Shown in pieces: positions 26,201 through 35,419 of a DNA stretch of 40,897 nucleotides; the first letter of the stretch is position 1; each line of letters opens with the position of its first letter. The stretch comes from an uncultured Clostridium sp. (lineage in GTDB: Bacteria; Bacillota; Clostridia; TANB77; CAG-508): the NCBI GenBank assembly GCA_947646915.1, contig CANSII010000013.1, positions 1 through 40,897 of the forward strand, given 5' to 3'. A model generated the notes under the pieces. That model was not told the DNA's origin, did no database searches, and saw only the letters and a program-made list of their open reading frames with translations. The translations under genes and the position numbers were made by a program.

Positions 26201-29200
26201 AGATTCATTATCTGCAATAAATTTAGCAACGAAAATATATAATAAATTAAATATACAAATAGGAATTAAATATATATTTGATTATCCAACTATAAAATCC
26301 CTTGCGTTCATGCTAAATAACATAAATTATTCCAAAAAAATAATAAAAACAGAAAAAAATGACTATTATCCAACATCATCTGCACAAAGAAGAATTTATT
26401 ATAGTTGCCAAGTAGCTGGGAAAACATCAATTGTATACAATATACCTGGAGGAATAATATTAGAAAAAGTACCTGATATAGACAAACTTGAAAATGCATT
26501 TAATGAGATAATAAAAAGACATGAATCATTTAGAACTTATTTTGAATTAGTTGATGGAAATGTAGTACAAAAAATTATAGATAATGTAGATTTTCAATTA
26601 AAAATATCTAATGCAAATTACAAAGATTTGGATAATTGTTTTAAATCTTTTGTAAAACCATTTAACTTAAATACTGCACCTTTAATTAGAGCAGAATTAG
26701 TAAAATTTGAAAATGATAAATGTTTATTACTTATAGACATGCACCATATAATATCAGATGGAACATCATTAGAAATATTAGTAAAAGATTTATGTTCTTT
26801 ATATAATAATGAGAAAACAGATAATGTTTCATTAAATTACAAAGACTTTGCTGTTTGGGAAAGTGATCATTTAAAAAATAATAGATTTGAGGAAGATAAA
26901 AAATATTGGATAAATCAATTTAATGATGAAGTTCCTATATTAAATTTACCAACTAACTATTCAAGACCTTCTGAAAAATCATTTAAAGGATCAAAAATAT
27001 ACAAAACACTTGATGCTAATCTTACTACACAAATACATAACTTAAGCAAAAAATTAGGAGTAACACCATATATGATTTTACTATCATCTTATTATATTTT
27101 GCTTTCAAAATATTCATCTCAAGATGATATAGTTGTTGGATCTCCTATTATTGGAAGGGATAATCCTCAACTTCTAAATATAATTGGAATGTTTGTTAAT
27201 ACACTTCCATTACGTGCCAAAATTAATGATGATTTAAAATATATTGACTTTTTAAAAGATATAAAAACATTATGTTTAAACAGTTTTGAACATCAAACAT
27301 ATCCTTTAGATGAATTAATAAATAATTTAGATTTACCACGAGATAATAGTAGAAATCCTCTTTTTGATGTATTATTTACATATCAAAATAATGGTTTAAA
27401 AAACATACATTTAGATTGCATCAAATCTCAATATTACATTCCTGATACTAAAATATCAAAATTTGATTTATCTTTAGAAGTAATACCAAATAATGATACA
27501 ATGAATTTAAATTTTGAATATTGTACTAAATTATTTAATAATGATTTTATTGAAATTTTATCAGAACACTATATAAATATATTAAAAATTGTTACACAAA
27601 ATGAGTATACACAAATATCAAATATTGATATGTTATTTGAAGAAGAAAAACGTAGAATATTATTTGACTTTAATAATAACAACCTAGAATATAATCAAGA
27701 AAAAAATTTAATTGATTTATTTAAAGAAATAGTATCAAAATATCCTAATAATATAGCTGTTCAATTAGGAGAAAAAAGTATAACTTATACAGAATTAGAT
27801 GAAAAATCAAATACATTAGCATTAGAAATGCAAAAAATGGGAATTAAAAAAGGCGATGTTGTAGGTGTTTGTATAAATAAATCTATTGAATTAGTTATAT
27901 CTATATGGGCAATACTTAAAAATTCTTGTGTTTATATGCCAATGTATGTTGGATATCCAAAAGATAGACTAGAATATATGTTAAAAAACAGTAATTGTAA
28001 ACTTCTAATTGTAAACTCTACCATGAAAAATGTATTAGATTTTGAATGTAAAATTTACAATATTAGAGGCTTTGAGAAAATAGGAAATACAAATCAATTA
28101 GATTTACCATATAAAATATCTTCTACAGATTTAGCTTATATAATATATACATCAGGTTCTACAGGAAAACCAAAAGGTGTAAAAATAATGCACAAAAATT
28201 TAATTAACTATGTTCTTTCATTCAATGAATTGTTTGAAAATATTTCTTCTAAAGACAGATTTTTATCTTCAACAAACATTTCATTCGATGTTAGTATTTG
28301 GGAATTATTTTTATCAATTCTAAATGGTGCAACATTAGTTTTATATATAGAAGAAATAATAAATAATATATTATCATATTCAAGAGCAATATTAGATTAT
28401 AAAATTACAACATTATATATACCACCAAATATTTTAGAAGAAGTTTATACAATGTTAAAAAATTCAAAAGAAGTAAAAATTAATAAAATATTAGTTGGTG
28501 TAGAGCCTATTAAAAAAAGTACTTTAAATAAATATTATAATTTAAATCCAAATTTAAAAATTGTAAATGGATATGGTCCTACAGAAACTACTATTTGTTC
28601 AACTGCTCTAAAATATGTAAAAGATGAAACTAATGATAATATAGTTTCAATAGGAAAACCTATACACAACACTAATATTTATATACTTAATAAAAATATG
28701 CAAGTTCTTCCTATTGGTGTAACAGGAGAATTATGTATTTCAGGTAATGGCGTTGGAAATGGATATATAAATAATAAATTAGAAACTGATAAACATTTTG
28801 TAAATAATCCTTTTGATAATACATCAAAATTATATAAAACAGGTGATTTAGCAAAATGGAATATTGATGGTACAATAAATTATATGACAAGAAAAGATAC
28901 TCAAGTTAAATTTTCTGGATATAGAATAGAACTAAAAGAAATTGATTATACAGTTATGCAATATCCTTATATAAATAAATGTTTAACAACAATATATACT
29001 ACAGGAAAAAAATCTTATTTAGTAACCTATTTTACATCAGATAGAAAAATAAATACATCAGATTTAACAACATATTTACAAACTAAACTTGCATTTTATA
29101 TGGTTCCAAGTACATATATTCAATTAGATGCCTTTCCACTTACTGTTAATGGAAAAATTGATAGTAAAAAATTACCTACTCCTATAATAAAATCTAAAAA

Positions 29201-30674
29201 TAATTATGTAGCACCTACAACAGAACTAGAAAAAATGATTTGTAAAATATGGGAAAATTTATTTGGAATAAAACATATAGGAATTGATGATAATTTCTTT
29301 GATTTAGGAGGGGATTCACTATCTGCAATAAGATTTCAGGTAGAAGCTATAAATCAAAACTTAAATATATCTTATGGAGACATATTTAAATATCCAAGAA
29401 TTCGATTATTAGCTCAAAAAGCTAATAATTCATTACCTATAGAAGATAAAACAGAAGAAAATTATAATTATACAAAAATAAATGAATTATTATCAAATAA
29501 TAATGTCGATAATATTCCAAAAACAGTTAAATTTGGACATATTGGAAATATATTATTAACAGGAGCTACTGGATTTTTAGGTGCCCACATACTAGATAAC
29601 TATTTATCTAATACTGAAAAAGGTATTGCATATTGCTTTGTAAGAAGAAAAAATTTAGGAAATCCTGAAGAAAGATTGCAAAAAACTTTAGAATTTTACT
29701 TTGGAAATAAATATACAAAAATGTTTGGAACACGAATTAAGGTTATAATTGCTGATATAACACTTGATAACTTTAGTTTAAATGCTTCAGATTACGAAAA
29801 TTTATCAAAGAAAATAGATATTATTATAAATAGTGCAGCACTTGTGAAACATTATGGAGAATATGAACAATTCAACTCTATAAATGTTCTTGGAACTAAA
29901 AGATTAATTGAATTTTGCAAAAAATTCAATAAAAAACTTTACCATATTTCAACAACAAGTGTTTCAGGTATGGGAATTCCAGAAAATAATATAGAGAAAG
30001 CTTCTGAAGTTACATATTTCAGTGAAAAAGATTTGTATAGAAATCAAAATCTAAACAACACTTATATAAAAACAAAATTTGAAGCAGAAAGATTAATATT
30101 AGAAAATATTAATTTTGGTTTAAATGCTTGTATTTTTAGAATGGGTAATATTTCTAATAGATACTCTGATGCAAAATTTCAAATTAATTTATCTGAAAAT
30201 GCTTTTGTAAATAGAATAAAATCTATTTTAAAATTACAAGTTTTACAAGATGGATTTTTACAACATAGTACTGAATTTGCCCCTGTAGATTTATGTGCTG
30301 ATGCAATAATTAGAATTATTAAATCTAATCCAAAATTTACTGTATTTCATATATTTAATAGTAAATTAATTTCATTTAAAAACCTTGTTGAATATATTAA
30401 TGAAATTGGTATAAAATTAGATTTTGTTTCTAATTCTGAATTTTCTAATAAAGTTAAACAATTTCTATCTGATAAAAACTTAAAAAATGAAATTTCAGGA
30501 ATAATTACAGAGTTAAATAAAGATAAAATTTTTGATTTAAATGCTAATATTTTATTAAATAGCAATTTCTCTAATACATATTTACAAAAATTAGGATTTA
30601 AATGGACAAATATAAATAAAAATTATATTGTAAAATATTTTAATTATTTTAAAAATATTAATTATTTTGATTAA
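23223..30674 (+). CDS. Two-module NRPS, C-A-T-C-A-T-R, reductive release
   Basis: 2483 residues. C1 (about 1-440; HHLISD at 133-138); A1 (about 455-955; TSGSTGKPKG at 607-616, GYGPSETT, YKTGDL, NGKID); T1 (Ser995 in LGGDS); C2 (about 1045-1480; HHIISD at 1174-1179); A2 (about 1490-1990; TSGSTGKPKG from 1643, GYGPTETT); T2 (Ser2032); thioester reductase R (about 2105-2483; NAD(P)H loop GATGFLG at 2114-2120, Tyr2281/Lys2285). All catalytic motifs are intact. The first C domain suggests the first amino acid is acylated; the R domain should release a dipeptide aldehyde, or an alcohol. Gut Clostridia are known to use such enzymes to make protease-inhibiting peptide aldehydes. No phosphopantetheinyl transferase or exporter is nearby. 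GGAG precedes the ATG. The kinase gene follows after 15 bases. Confidence 0.96.
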   Translation: MKETKLYELTNPQKSIWYMEEYYKGTAINNICGSLTISEEINLKKFIQSIKIFVKQNKSFSIKLNLEEGTPKQYFSNLEDFNIEIININSQEDIQKLEEEMVNKPFNIINSLLFEFKVFKLPNGSGGFVVNCHHLISDACTFALIGNEIAKIYYNLLNNINEEYYFPSYLEYINSENEYLTSDKFKKDQEYWTNQFSTIPDIASIPASFKNVSSYSAISKRASFILQKNTLEDIRNYCLKHKISIFNFFMAIYSLYISRICNLDDIVIGTPILNRTNFKEKTTTGMFISNVPLKININNNSTFLEHASKIAKDSLSMLRHQKYPYQFLLENLRKQNSSVPNLYDNLISYQITKANDGSVNLPYKVHWTSPDYISSSLNIHLHDNNDTGDLIMSYDYLVDKFSFNDISATNDRILTVINQVLTNSDICLSDIEIVTDEEKNKILYEFNNTNVDYPKHKTIVDLFEEQVEKTPDNIAVVFKDQKLTYRELNEKANSLANYIIKNDLKSTPIIGILLDRSIEMIICIIAVLKSGKAYIPIDPNYPTDRINYMLKDSNCNLILSSEKLYTNLNLSINFINVELNNNKVYDNYAKNLNMKINHDSLSYIIYTSGSTGKPKGVMLTHKGIFNLVNYCNNYIKYLKDNIYRTIVSVTTISFDIFFFESIISLQKGLKLVIADQDQQTIPRLLIELIEKENIEIIQTTPSRMKLILDNIKNEENLNSLKYIVLAGEQFPITLAKRLKSIENIILYNGYGPSETTVFSTLTDVTNFENMTIGKPLDNTQIYILDKNMNLCPIGTPGEICISGNGVGRGYINKPDLTNKSFVKNKFNNNSLLYKTGDLGFYNENGIITCLGRIDNQIKIRGLRIELEEIEKAILELNEIQNCVVAKKQFDDGHEFLCAYYIKNKSIEENSIRSHLQKKLTNYMIPQYFIELDKMPYTPNGKIDKKLLPMPKIKINEKIILPTNKTEKALREIFEEVLHLENISIEDNFFTLGGDSLSAINLATKIYNKLNIQIGIKYIFDYPTIKSLAFMLNNINYSKKIIKTEKNDYYPTSSAQRRIYYSCQVAGKTSIVYNIPGGIILEKVPDIDKLENAFNEIIKRHESFRTYFELVDGNVVQKIIDNVDFQLKISNANYKDLDNCFKSFVKPFNLNTAPLIRAELVKFENDKCLLLIDMHHIISDGTSLEILVKDLCSLYNNEKTDNVSLNYKDFAVWESDHLKNNRFEEDKKYWINQFNDEVPILNLPTNYSRPSEKSFKGSKIYKTLDANLTTQIHNLSKKLGVTPYMILLSSYYILLSKYSSQDDIVVGSPIIGRDNPQLLNIIGMFVNTLPLRAKINDDLKYIDFLKDIKTLCLNSFEHQTYPLDELINNLDLPRDNSRNPLFDVLFTYQNNGLKNIHLDCIKSQYYIPDTKISKFDLSLEVIPNNDTMNLNFEYCTKLFNNDFIEILSEHYINILKIVTQNEYTQISNIDMLFEEEKRRILFDFNNNNLEYNQEKNLIDLFKEIVSKYPNNIAVQLGEKSITYTELDEKSNTLALEMQKMGIKKGDVVGVCINKSIELVISIWAILKNSCVYMPMYVGYPKDRLEYMLKNSNCKLLIVNSTMKNVLDFECKIYNIRGFEKIGNTNQLDLPYKISSTDLAYIIYTSGSTGKPKGVKIMHKNLINYVLSFNELFENISSKDRFLSSTNISFDVSIWELFLSILNGATLVLYIEEIINNILSYSRAILDYKITTLYIPPNILEEVYTMLKNSKEVKINKILVGVEPIKKSTLNKYYNLNPNLKIVNGYGPTETTICSTALKYVKDETNDNIVSIGKPIHNTNIYILNKNMQVLPIGVTGELCISGNGVGNGYINNKLETDKHFVNNPFDNTSKLYKTGDLAKWNIDGTINYMTRKDTQVKFSGYRIELKEIDYTVMQYPYINKCLTTIYTTGKKSYLVTYFTSDRKINTSDLTTYLQTKLAFYMVPSTYIQLDAFPLTVNGKIDSKKLPTPIIKSKNNYVAPTTELEKMICKIWENLFGIKHIGIDDNFFDLGGDSLSAIRFQVEAINQNLNISYGDIFKYPRIRLLAQKANNSLPIEDKTEENYNYTKINELLSNNNVDNIPKTVKFGHIGNILLTGATGFLGAHILDNYLSNTEKGIAYCFVRRKNLGNPEERLQKTLEFYFGNKYTKMFGTRIKVIIADITLDNFSLNASDYENLSKKIDIIINSAALVKHYGEYEQFNSINVLGTKRLIEFCKKFNKKLYHISTTSVSGMGIPENNIEKASEVTYFSEKDLYRNQNLNNTYIKTKFEAERLILENINFGLNACIFRMGNISNRYSDAKFQINLSENAFVNRIKSILKLQVLQDGFLQHSTEFAPVDLCADAIIRIIKSNPKFTVFHIFNSKLISFKNLVEYINEIGIKLDFVSNSEFSNKVKQFLSDKNLKNEISGIITELNKDKIFDLNANILLNSNFSNTYLQKLGFKWTNINKNYIVKYFNYFKNINYFD

Positions 30675-30689
30675 CAAGGAGGTTCTCAT

Positions 30690-32501
30690 ATGCTTACTGA
30701 TATTTCAACATTTATAATATTACTATTATCTTTTCTAATTCTTTTTGTTTTGTCAATATTAGTTGCAAAAAAGACAAATAGAAGTCAATTAAGAACTTGT
30801 TTCTTATTGATTCTCTTCTGCCTAATAATTTGTTGCAGTGGTTTATTAGCACAAATATTATTATCAAAAACATTAGGAATTGACCCTATTTATTTTGATT
30901 ATATAGTCTATATTGGTACTTGTTTTTTACCTATAAGCCTTTTATTTACAGGATTAGTATTTGCAAAAACAAAAATATATTTTAAAAAAATATATCTCTT
31001 AATTATTATAATACCAATTATTTCTTTATTTATATTATGGACAAACGATTTTCATCACTTATTCTATAAAGAATATTCTGTTAATATTAATAATACAATT
31101 TTTGGACCTTACTTTAAAATACATTCTATAAATTCATATTCTTTATTATTTATAGGATTATATTATTTAATAAAATTTTCTATTAAAAATGCTGGCTTCT
31201 TTTCAAAACAATCATTATTATTAATTTTAGGAGCATTAGTTCCACTAACCATAAATTTATTTGGAACATTAGGAATTATACCAATGACAATATATATTAC
31301 TCCAATCTCCTTTACTATATCAGCATTACTATTTGCTTTAGCAATATTTAAATTTAAATTTTTAACAACAACACCAATAGCATTACAAAAAATAGTAGAC
31401 AGAATGTCTGATGGATATTTAGTAATAGATGAAAATAATAAAATAACAGACTTTAACCAAACAATATTAATCATGTTTAACTTAAAAGAAGCATACATTA
31501 GAAACATAAATATATTCAATTTATTACAAGAAAACAAAAATATCTCACTAGATATAGAAAAGTTAAAACAAGCACTATCAATAGTAAAAAAATCAATAAA
31601 AACACAATCATATGAAGAGTATATAGAAACATTAAAAAAACATTTCAGAATAGAAATAAGCAGTTTAAACAACAATACATCATTTATAGGAACACTAATC
31701 TTATTCAAAGATATAACACAACATATTGAAGATATGAAAACAATAAAAGAAAATCAAGAAACCTTAATGGAAAGTGAACGTTTAGCATCTCTTGGACAAT
31801 TAATAGGAGGAATAGCACACAACTTAAAAACACCTATAATGTCAATATCAGGAGCAACAGAAGGTCTATCAGACCTAGTAAAAGAATATGACTCATCAAT
31901 AGATGACCCACAAGTAAATAGTCAAGATCACCATGATATAGCTAATGATATGACAAAATGGATAGAAAAAATTAAAAATTATACAGAATATATGTCAGAC
32001 ATTATAACAGCAGTAAAAGGACAAGCTGTAACATTATCAGAAACAGACAATGTAACATTTGACTTAGAAGAACTCGTTAAACGAGTTGATATATTAATGA
32101 AACATGAACTAAAAAACTCTATTACATATCTAAATGTGAAAATGTTAGCGAATGAACATACAAAAATACGAGGAGATGTTAATAGTTTAGTTCAAGTTAT
32201 AAATAATATGATTTCAAATTCAATACAAGCTTATAATGGAAAAACAGAACAAAATATAGATTTAATTTTAAAACAAGAAGAAAATAATTTAATCATTTCT
32301 GTAAAAGATTATGGTTTAGGACTACCAGAAAAGGTAAAGCAAAAGTTATTTAAAGAGATGATTACTACAAAAGGGAAAAATGGTACAGGATTAGGTTTAT
32401 ACATGTCTTATTCTACTATAAAAGCTCATTTTAATGGTAATATAACTTTTGAATCTGAGGAAAACAAAGGTACTACTTTTAATATAACATTACCTCTATA
32501 A
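30690..32501 (+). CDS. 7TM sensor histidine kinase linked to the NRPS
   Basis: 603 residues. Residues about 1-225 hold seven hydrophobic helices with the HHLFYKEYSV signature of the HisKA_7TM input domain; then a PAS domain (about 230-350, SDGYLVIDENNKITDFNQ); HisKA with the phospho-acceptor His377 in GGIAHNLKTP; and a HATPase_c domain (NMISNSIQAY N box, DYGLGLP G1, GTGLGLYM G2). A strong AAGGAGG site and only 15 bases from the NRPS stop indicate one operon. 7TM kinases sense membrane-soluble or extracellular small molecules, so the NRPS product is a natural candidate ligand (inference). A terminator follows. Confidence 0.95.
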   Translation: MLTDISTFIILLLSFLILFVLSILVAKKTNRSQLRTCFLLILFCLIICCSGLLAQILLSKTLGIDPIYFDYIVYIGTCFLPISLLFTGLVFAKTKIYFKKIYLLIIIIPIISLFILWTNDFHHLFYKEYSVNINNTIFGPYFKIHSINSYSLLFIGLYYLIKFSIKNAGFFSKQSLLLILGALVPLTINLFGTLGIIPMTIYITPISFTISALLFALAIFKFKFLTTTPIALQKIVDRMSDGYLVIDENNKITDFNQTILIMFNLKEAYIRNINIFNLLQENKNISLDIEKLKQALSIVKKSIKTQSYEEYIETLKKHFRIEISSLNNNTSFIGTLILFKDITQHIEDMKTIKENQETLMESERLASLGQLIGGIAHNLKTPIMSISGATEGLSDLVKEYDSSIDDPQVNSQDHHDIANDMTKWIEKIKNYTEYMSDIITAVKGQAVTLSETDNVTFDLEELVKRVDILMKHELKNSITYLNVKMLANEHTKIRGDVNSLVQVINNMISNSIQAYNGKTEQNIDLILKQEENNLIISVKDYGLGLPEKVKQKLFKEMITTKGKNGTGLGLYMSYSTIKAHFNGNITFESEENKGTTFNITLPL

Positions 32502-32509
32502 AATAAAAA

Positions 32510-32546
32510 TGTGACAAAGGGGGCGTCCCTTTTTGGCACATTTTTT
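32510..32546 (+). terminator. Terminator of the NRPS-kinase operon
   Basis: Stem TGTGACAAAGGG pairing with CCCTTTTTGGCACA around a short loop, then TTTTTT. It belongs to the same GTGACAAAGGGGG family as the hairpin at 40573-40604. Confidence 0.85.
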
Positions 32547-32603
32547 ATTTAAAATTACTTGCTTTTTATAATTTTTATTAATATAATAAATACATACTTA
32601 TTA

Positions 32604-32639
32604 CAATTTACAGCTTATATATTTTAATATTGTAAATTG
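32604..32639. promoter_or_regulatory. Inverted repeat upstream of the response regulator
   Basis: CAATTTACA at 32604-32612 and TGTAAATTG at 32631-32639, an exact 9-bp inverted repeat with an 18-base AT-rich centre, 28 bases before the regulator ATG. It could be an operator, or a leader hairpin. Confidence 0.4.
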
Positions 32640-32666
32640 CAATATAACTTATTATGAGGTGAGTTT

Positions 32667-33749
32667 ATGAGAAAAGGTCTAAAAGACTTTCAAGAAAATG
32701 GAAATATAAACGATTATAATTTAAATAATAATTTTAAAATAATGGCAGTAGATGATGAAGAAGGAATAGTTGACTCATTATCAATCTTTTTAAAACGTTC
32801 AGGATATAACTATACAGGAGTAACAAATCCAGTTTTAGCTATTGATAAATTAAAAAAAGAACATTATGACCTTTTGGTATTAGACTTTATAATGACACCA
32901 TATCATGGAGATCAGGTTGTAGAAGAAATTAGAAAATTTGATAAAGAATTATACATATTATTATTAACTGGACATAAAGACTTGGCTCCACCATTAGAAA
33001 CAATCAGAAGATTAGATATACAAGGATATTGCGAAAAAAGTGATAAATTTGATCAATTATTATTATTAATTGAATCAGGCATAAAATCAATTAAACAGAT
33101 GAAAGAAATCAAAAAAATAAATTCAGAATTAAAAGATACATTTGACAAATTAGAAAAGGCATATTTAGGCAGTATCCAAACATTAAGATATACAGTTGAA
33201 GCAAAAGACCCATACACAAGAGGACATTCAGATAGAGTATCTGCCTATTCAGTTTTAATAGGAAAACATTTAGGTTTATCAGAAAATGACTTAAAAATAC
33301 TAGAAATTGGAGGGCTTTTCCATGATATTGGAAAAATAGGAGTTCCTGATTCAATTTTAAAAAAAGAAGGGAAACTAACAGATGATGAATATTCAGAGAT
33401 AAAAAATCATCCTTCAATAGGTGCCCATATATTATCTACAGCAGAAATTTTTAAAGATATTATTCCTATTGTAAAACATCATCATGAAAAATATGATGGT
33501 AATGGTTACCCTTCAAGATTAAAAGGAAATGATATTCCTTATTTAGCAAGAATTTCTGCAATTGCTGATACCTTTGATGCTATGACTTCCAAAAGGACTT
33601 ATAGAAATGCCTTACCTTTAGATGTTGTTGTTGCAGAAATAGAAAGGTGTAAAGGCACTCAATTTGACCCTAATTTAGCAGATACTTTTTTAAATATAAT
33701 AAAAAATAATTATAATGAAATTGAAGAAATTCAAGAAAAATATAAATAA
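32667..33749 (+). CDS. REC-HD-GYP response regulator (cyclic-di-GMP phosphodiesterase)
   Basis: 360 residues. N-terminal receiver domain (about 22-145; acidic pocket DDEE, phospho-acceptor Asp73 in VLDFIM), a coiled linker, then an HD-GYP domain (about 165-345) with HDIGKIG (His219, Asp220), HHHEKYDGNGYP (GYP at 280-282) and ISAIADTFDAMTSKR. HD-GYP enzymes hydrolyse cyclic di-GMP. There is no DNA-binding output, so the signal goes to second messenger levels, not directly to promoters. AGGTGAGTTT gives the start. It lies 165 bases after the kinase, behind a terminator, so it has its own promoter. Pairing with the kinase is inferred from adjacency. Confidence 0.93.
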   Translation: MRKGLKDFQENGNINDYNLNNNFKIMAVDDEEGIVDSLSIFLKRSGYNYTGVTNPVLAIDKLKKEHYDLLVLDFIMTPYHGDQVVEEIRKFDKELYILLLTGHKDLAPPLETIRRLDIQGYCEKSDKFDQLLLLIESGIKSIKQMKEIKKINSELKDTFDKLEKAYLGSIQTLRYTVEAKDPYTRGHSDRVSAYSVLIGKHLGLSENDLKILEIGGLFHDIGKIGVPDSILKKEGKLTDDEYSEIKNHPSIGAHILSTAEIFKDIIPIVKHHHEKYDGNGYPSRLKGNDIPYLARISAIADTFDAMTSKRTYRNALPLDVVVAEIERCKGTQFDPNLADTFLNIIKNNYNEIEEIQEKYK

Positions 33750-33879
33750 ATTTATTTTATTAGAATATATATTATAATAATATATATTCTTTTTTAGTCA
33801 TCTTTTGTCTATTTTTGTTGACTTTTTTAACTTATTACTATATTATTTTAATATAAAAATAAAAAAGGGGGATTTTAAA

Positions 33880-34674
33880 ATGTTATCATCAGATTTTAGA
33901 GAAGAAGCACGTAAAAGATTAACTGGAAAATGGGGAAAGGTTGCTATAATGGTATTAGCATATATGGCACTATTCTTTGTTATAGGTTTTATTGAAGGAA
34001 TTTTACCAGAACCAATACAACCAATCTTATCTTTAGCTGAATTAATTATTGAAATACCTTTGGGATTCGGATTAATTTATGCACTTGTAAAAGTCTATAA
34101 TGGAGAAGATGTAAGTGCTTTTGATTTTGTAAGTTTAGGCTTTAACAATTTTAAGAAATCATGGGGAGTTAGCTTAAATGTAGCATTAAAAATGTTACTT
34201 CCTATTATATTAATAATAGTTTCTTATTTCTTGATTTTTGGTGCTTTAATATTTGCTGCAAGTTCTGCAATATTATCACCATCATCAGCAACATCAGCTG
34301 CTTCAACAGGTGGAATAGTATCAATAATAGGATTTATATTATTAATAGTTTCTATGATTTGGGCTATAACTAAATCTTTTTACTATCAATTAGCAATGTT
34401 AATTGCTATGGAGAATCCTGATATGTCTTCTAAAGATGCTGTATTAAAAAGTCAAGAACTAATGACTGGTAACCGTGGAAAATTATTCTGCTTACAATTT
34501 TCATTTATAGGTTGGTCTATTTTAGCAACAATTACTTTTGGTATAGGATTTTTATGGTTACTTCCTTATATTCAATTTGCTACTATAGCTTTCTATAAAC
34601 ATCTTAATGGAGATTCTTCAAATAATGAAGTAGTTTCTAATGTAGAAATTAACGATAATAATGAAAATTTATAA
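33880..34674 (+). CDS. DUF975-family integral membrane protein
   Basis: 264 residues from the ATG at 33880, preceded by AGGGGGATTTTAAA; an in-frame upstream ATG at 33805 lacks a ribosome site. The opening SSDFREEARKRLTGKWGK is the DUF975 signature. About five hydrophobic segments follow, with the conserved SxELMxGxxGK-like stretch (KSQELMTGNRGKLFCLQFSF) near residue 195. Function unknown; often called a hypothetical transporter-like membrane protein. Confidence 0.88.
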   Translation: MLSSDFREEARKRLTGKWGKVAIMVLAYMALFFVIGFIEGILPEPIQPILSLAELIIEIPLGFGLIYALVKVYNGEDVSAFDFVSLGFNNFKKSWGVSLNVALKMLLPIILIIVSYFLIFGALIFAASSAILSPSSATSAASTGGIVSIIGFILLIVSMIWAITKSFYYQLAMLIAMENPDMSSKDAVLKSQELMTGNRGKLFCLQFSFIGWSILATITFGIGFLWLLPYIQFATIAFYKHLNGDSSNNEVVSNVEINDNNENL

Positions 34675-34690
34675 AATATAATGGAAAACT

Positions 34691-34733
34691 AAAAATCATT
34701 GAATTTACATATGTATTTTCAATGATTTTTATT
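34691..34733 (+). terminator. Terminator after the DUF975 gene
   Basis: Thirteen-bp stem: AAAAATCATTGAA at 34691-34703 with its complement at 34718-34730, followed by TATTATT. It starts 17 bases after the stop codon. Confidence 0.8.
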
Positions 34734-34793
34734 ATTATAATTTACAATAATATGACTTTTTACAGTCCCTAATATTTTCTAATTATATTTATT

Positions 34794-35306
34794 CTATAAT
34801 TCAAACTTTTCTTGATTCAAATTTCCATTATTATACCATTTATAAAATTTTCTCCAATTTTTACCAAATGTATTATAACAAATTGGTACATAAATACATA
34901 AAATTATTATAATAATTAAAACAAGACCTAAAACTATAATAATAGCTAGACTATCTTTTTCATTTTGAACATCTTTTAATGGTGAAATATTTATTACATT
35001 ATAATCTTTATCTAAATATACTATAAACTGTTCATTTTCAGAATAATCTTTGTAATTATATCCATAATCTGATAAATTAATTTCCTTTTTATCATTTTGG
35101 ATATACCAAATTTTATCTTTAGATACATGTGCTGTTCTTGTACTATCAGATGAATATTTATCCATTGTACTTACTTGAGTTAGTACTACAATAAGATAAA
35201 TTAAAATCAGCACTACCATAACTATAACTGTATACTTAATAATATCTTCATATGATTTTTCTATCTTTATATATATCTCTCTTTGTTTAAATTTTCTTTT
35301 GCCCAC
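34794..35306 (-). CDS. Two-TM hypothetical membrane protein
   Basis: 170 residues with a GTG start at 35306 and no convincing ribosome site, so the start is uncertain. Membrane segments at about residues 26-43 and 118-141 flank an outside domain of about 75 residues (VSKDKIWYIQNDKKEINLSD). The layout is like DUF3592-type proteins but I cannot confirm the family. Confidence 0.65.
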   Translation of the reverse strand: MGKRKFKQREIYIKIEKSYEDIIKYTVIVMVVLILIYLIVVLTQVSTMDKYSSDSTRTAHVSKDKIWYIQNDKKEINLSDYGYNYKDYSENEQFIVYLDKDYNVINISPLKDVQNEKDSLAIIIVLGLVLIIIIILCIYVPICYNTFGKNWRKFYKWYNNGNLNQEKFEL

Positions 35307-35419
35307 ATGAGTGTCATCTTATTAGACTCAAAATTTGCAAGCGTATAATCCATAATATATCTTATTTTTAATTTATCCCCTCTTTTATCTTTAACAAAAT
35401 TATAATCTTAATTAGACTA

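Noticed and set aside
33805-33879. Upstream in-frame ATG of the DUF975 gene
   Set aside because: The added 25 residues are unlike the family N-terminus and the ribosome site AGGGGGA lies just before the ATG at 33880.
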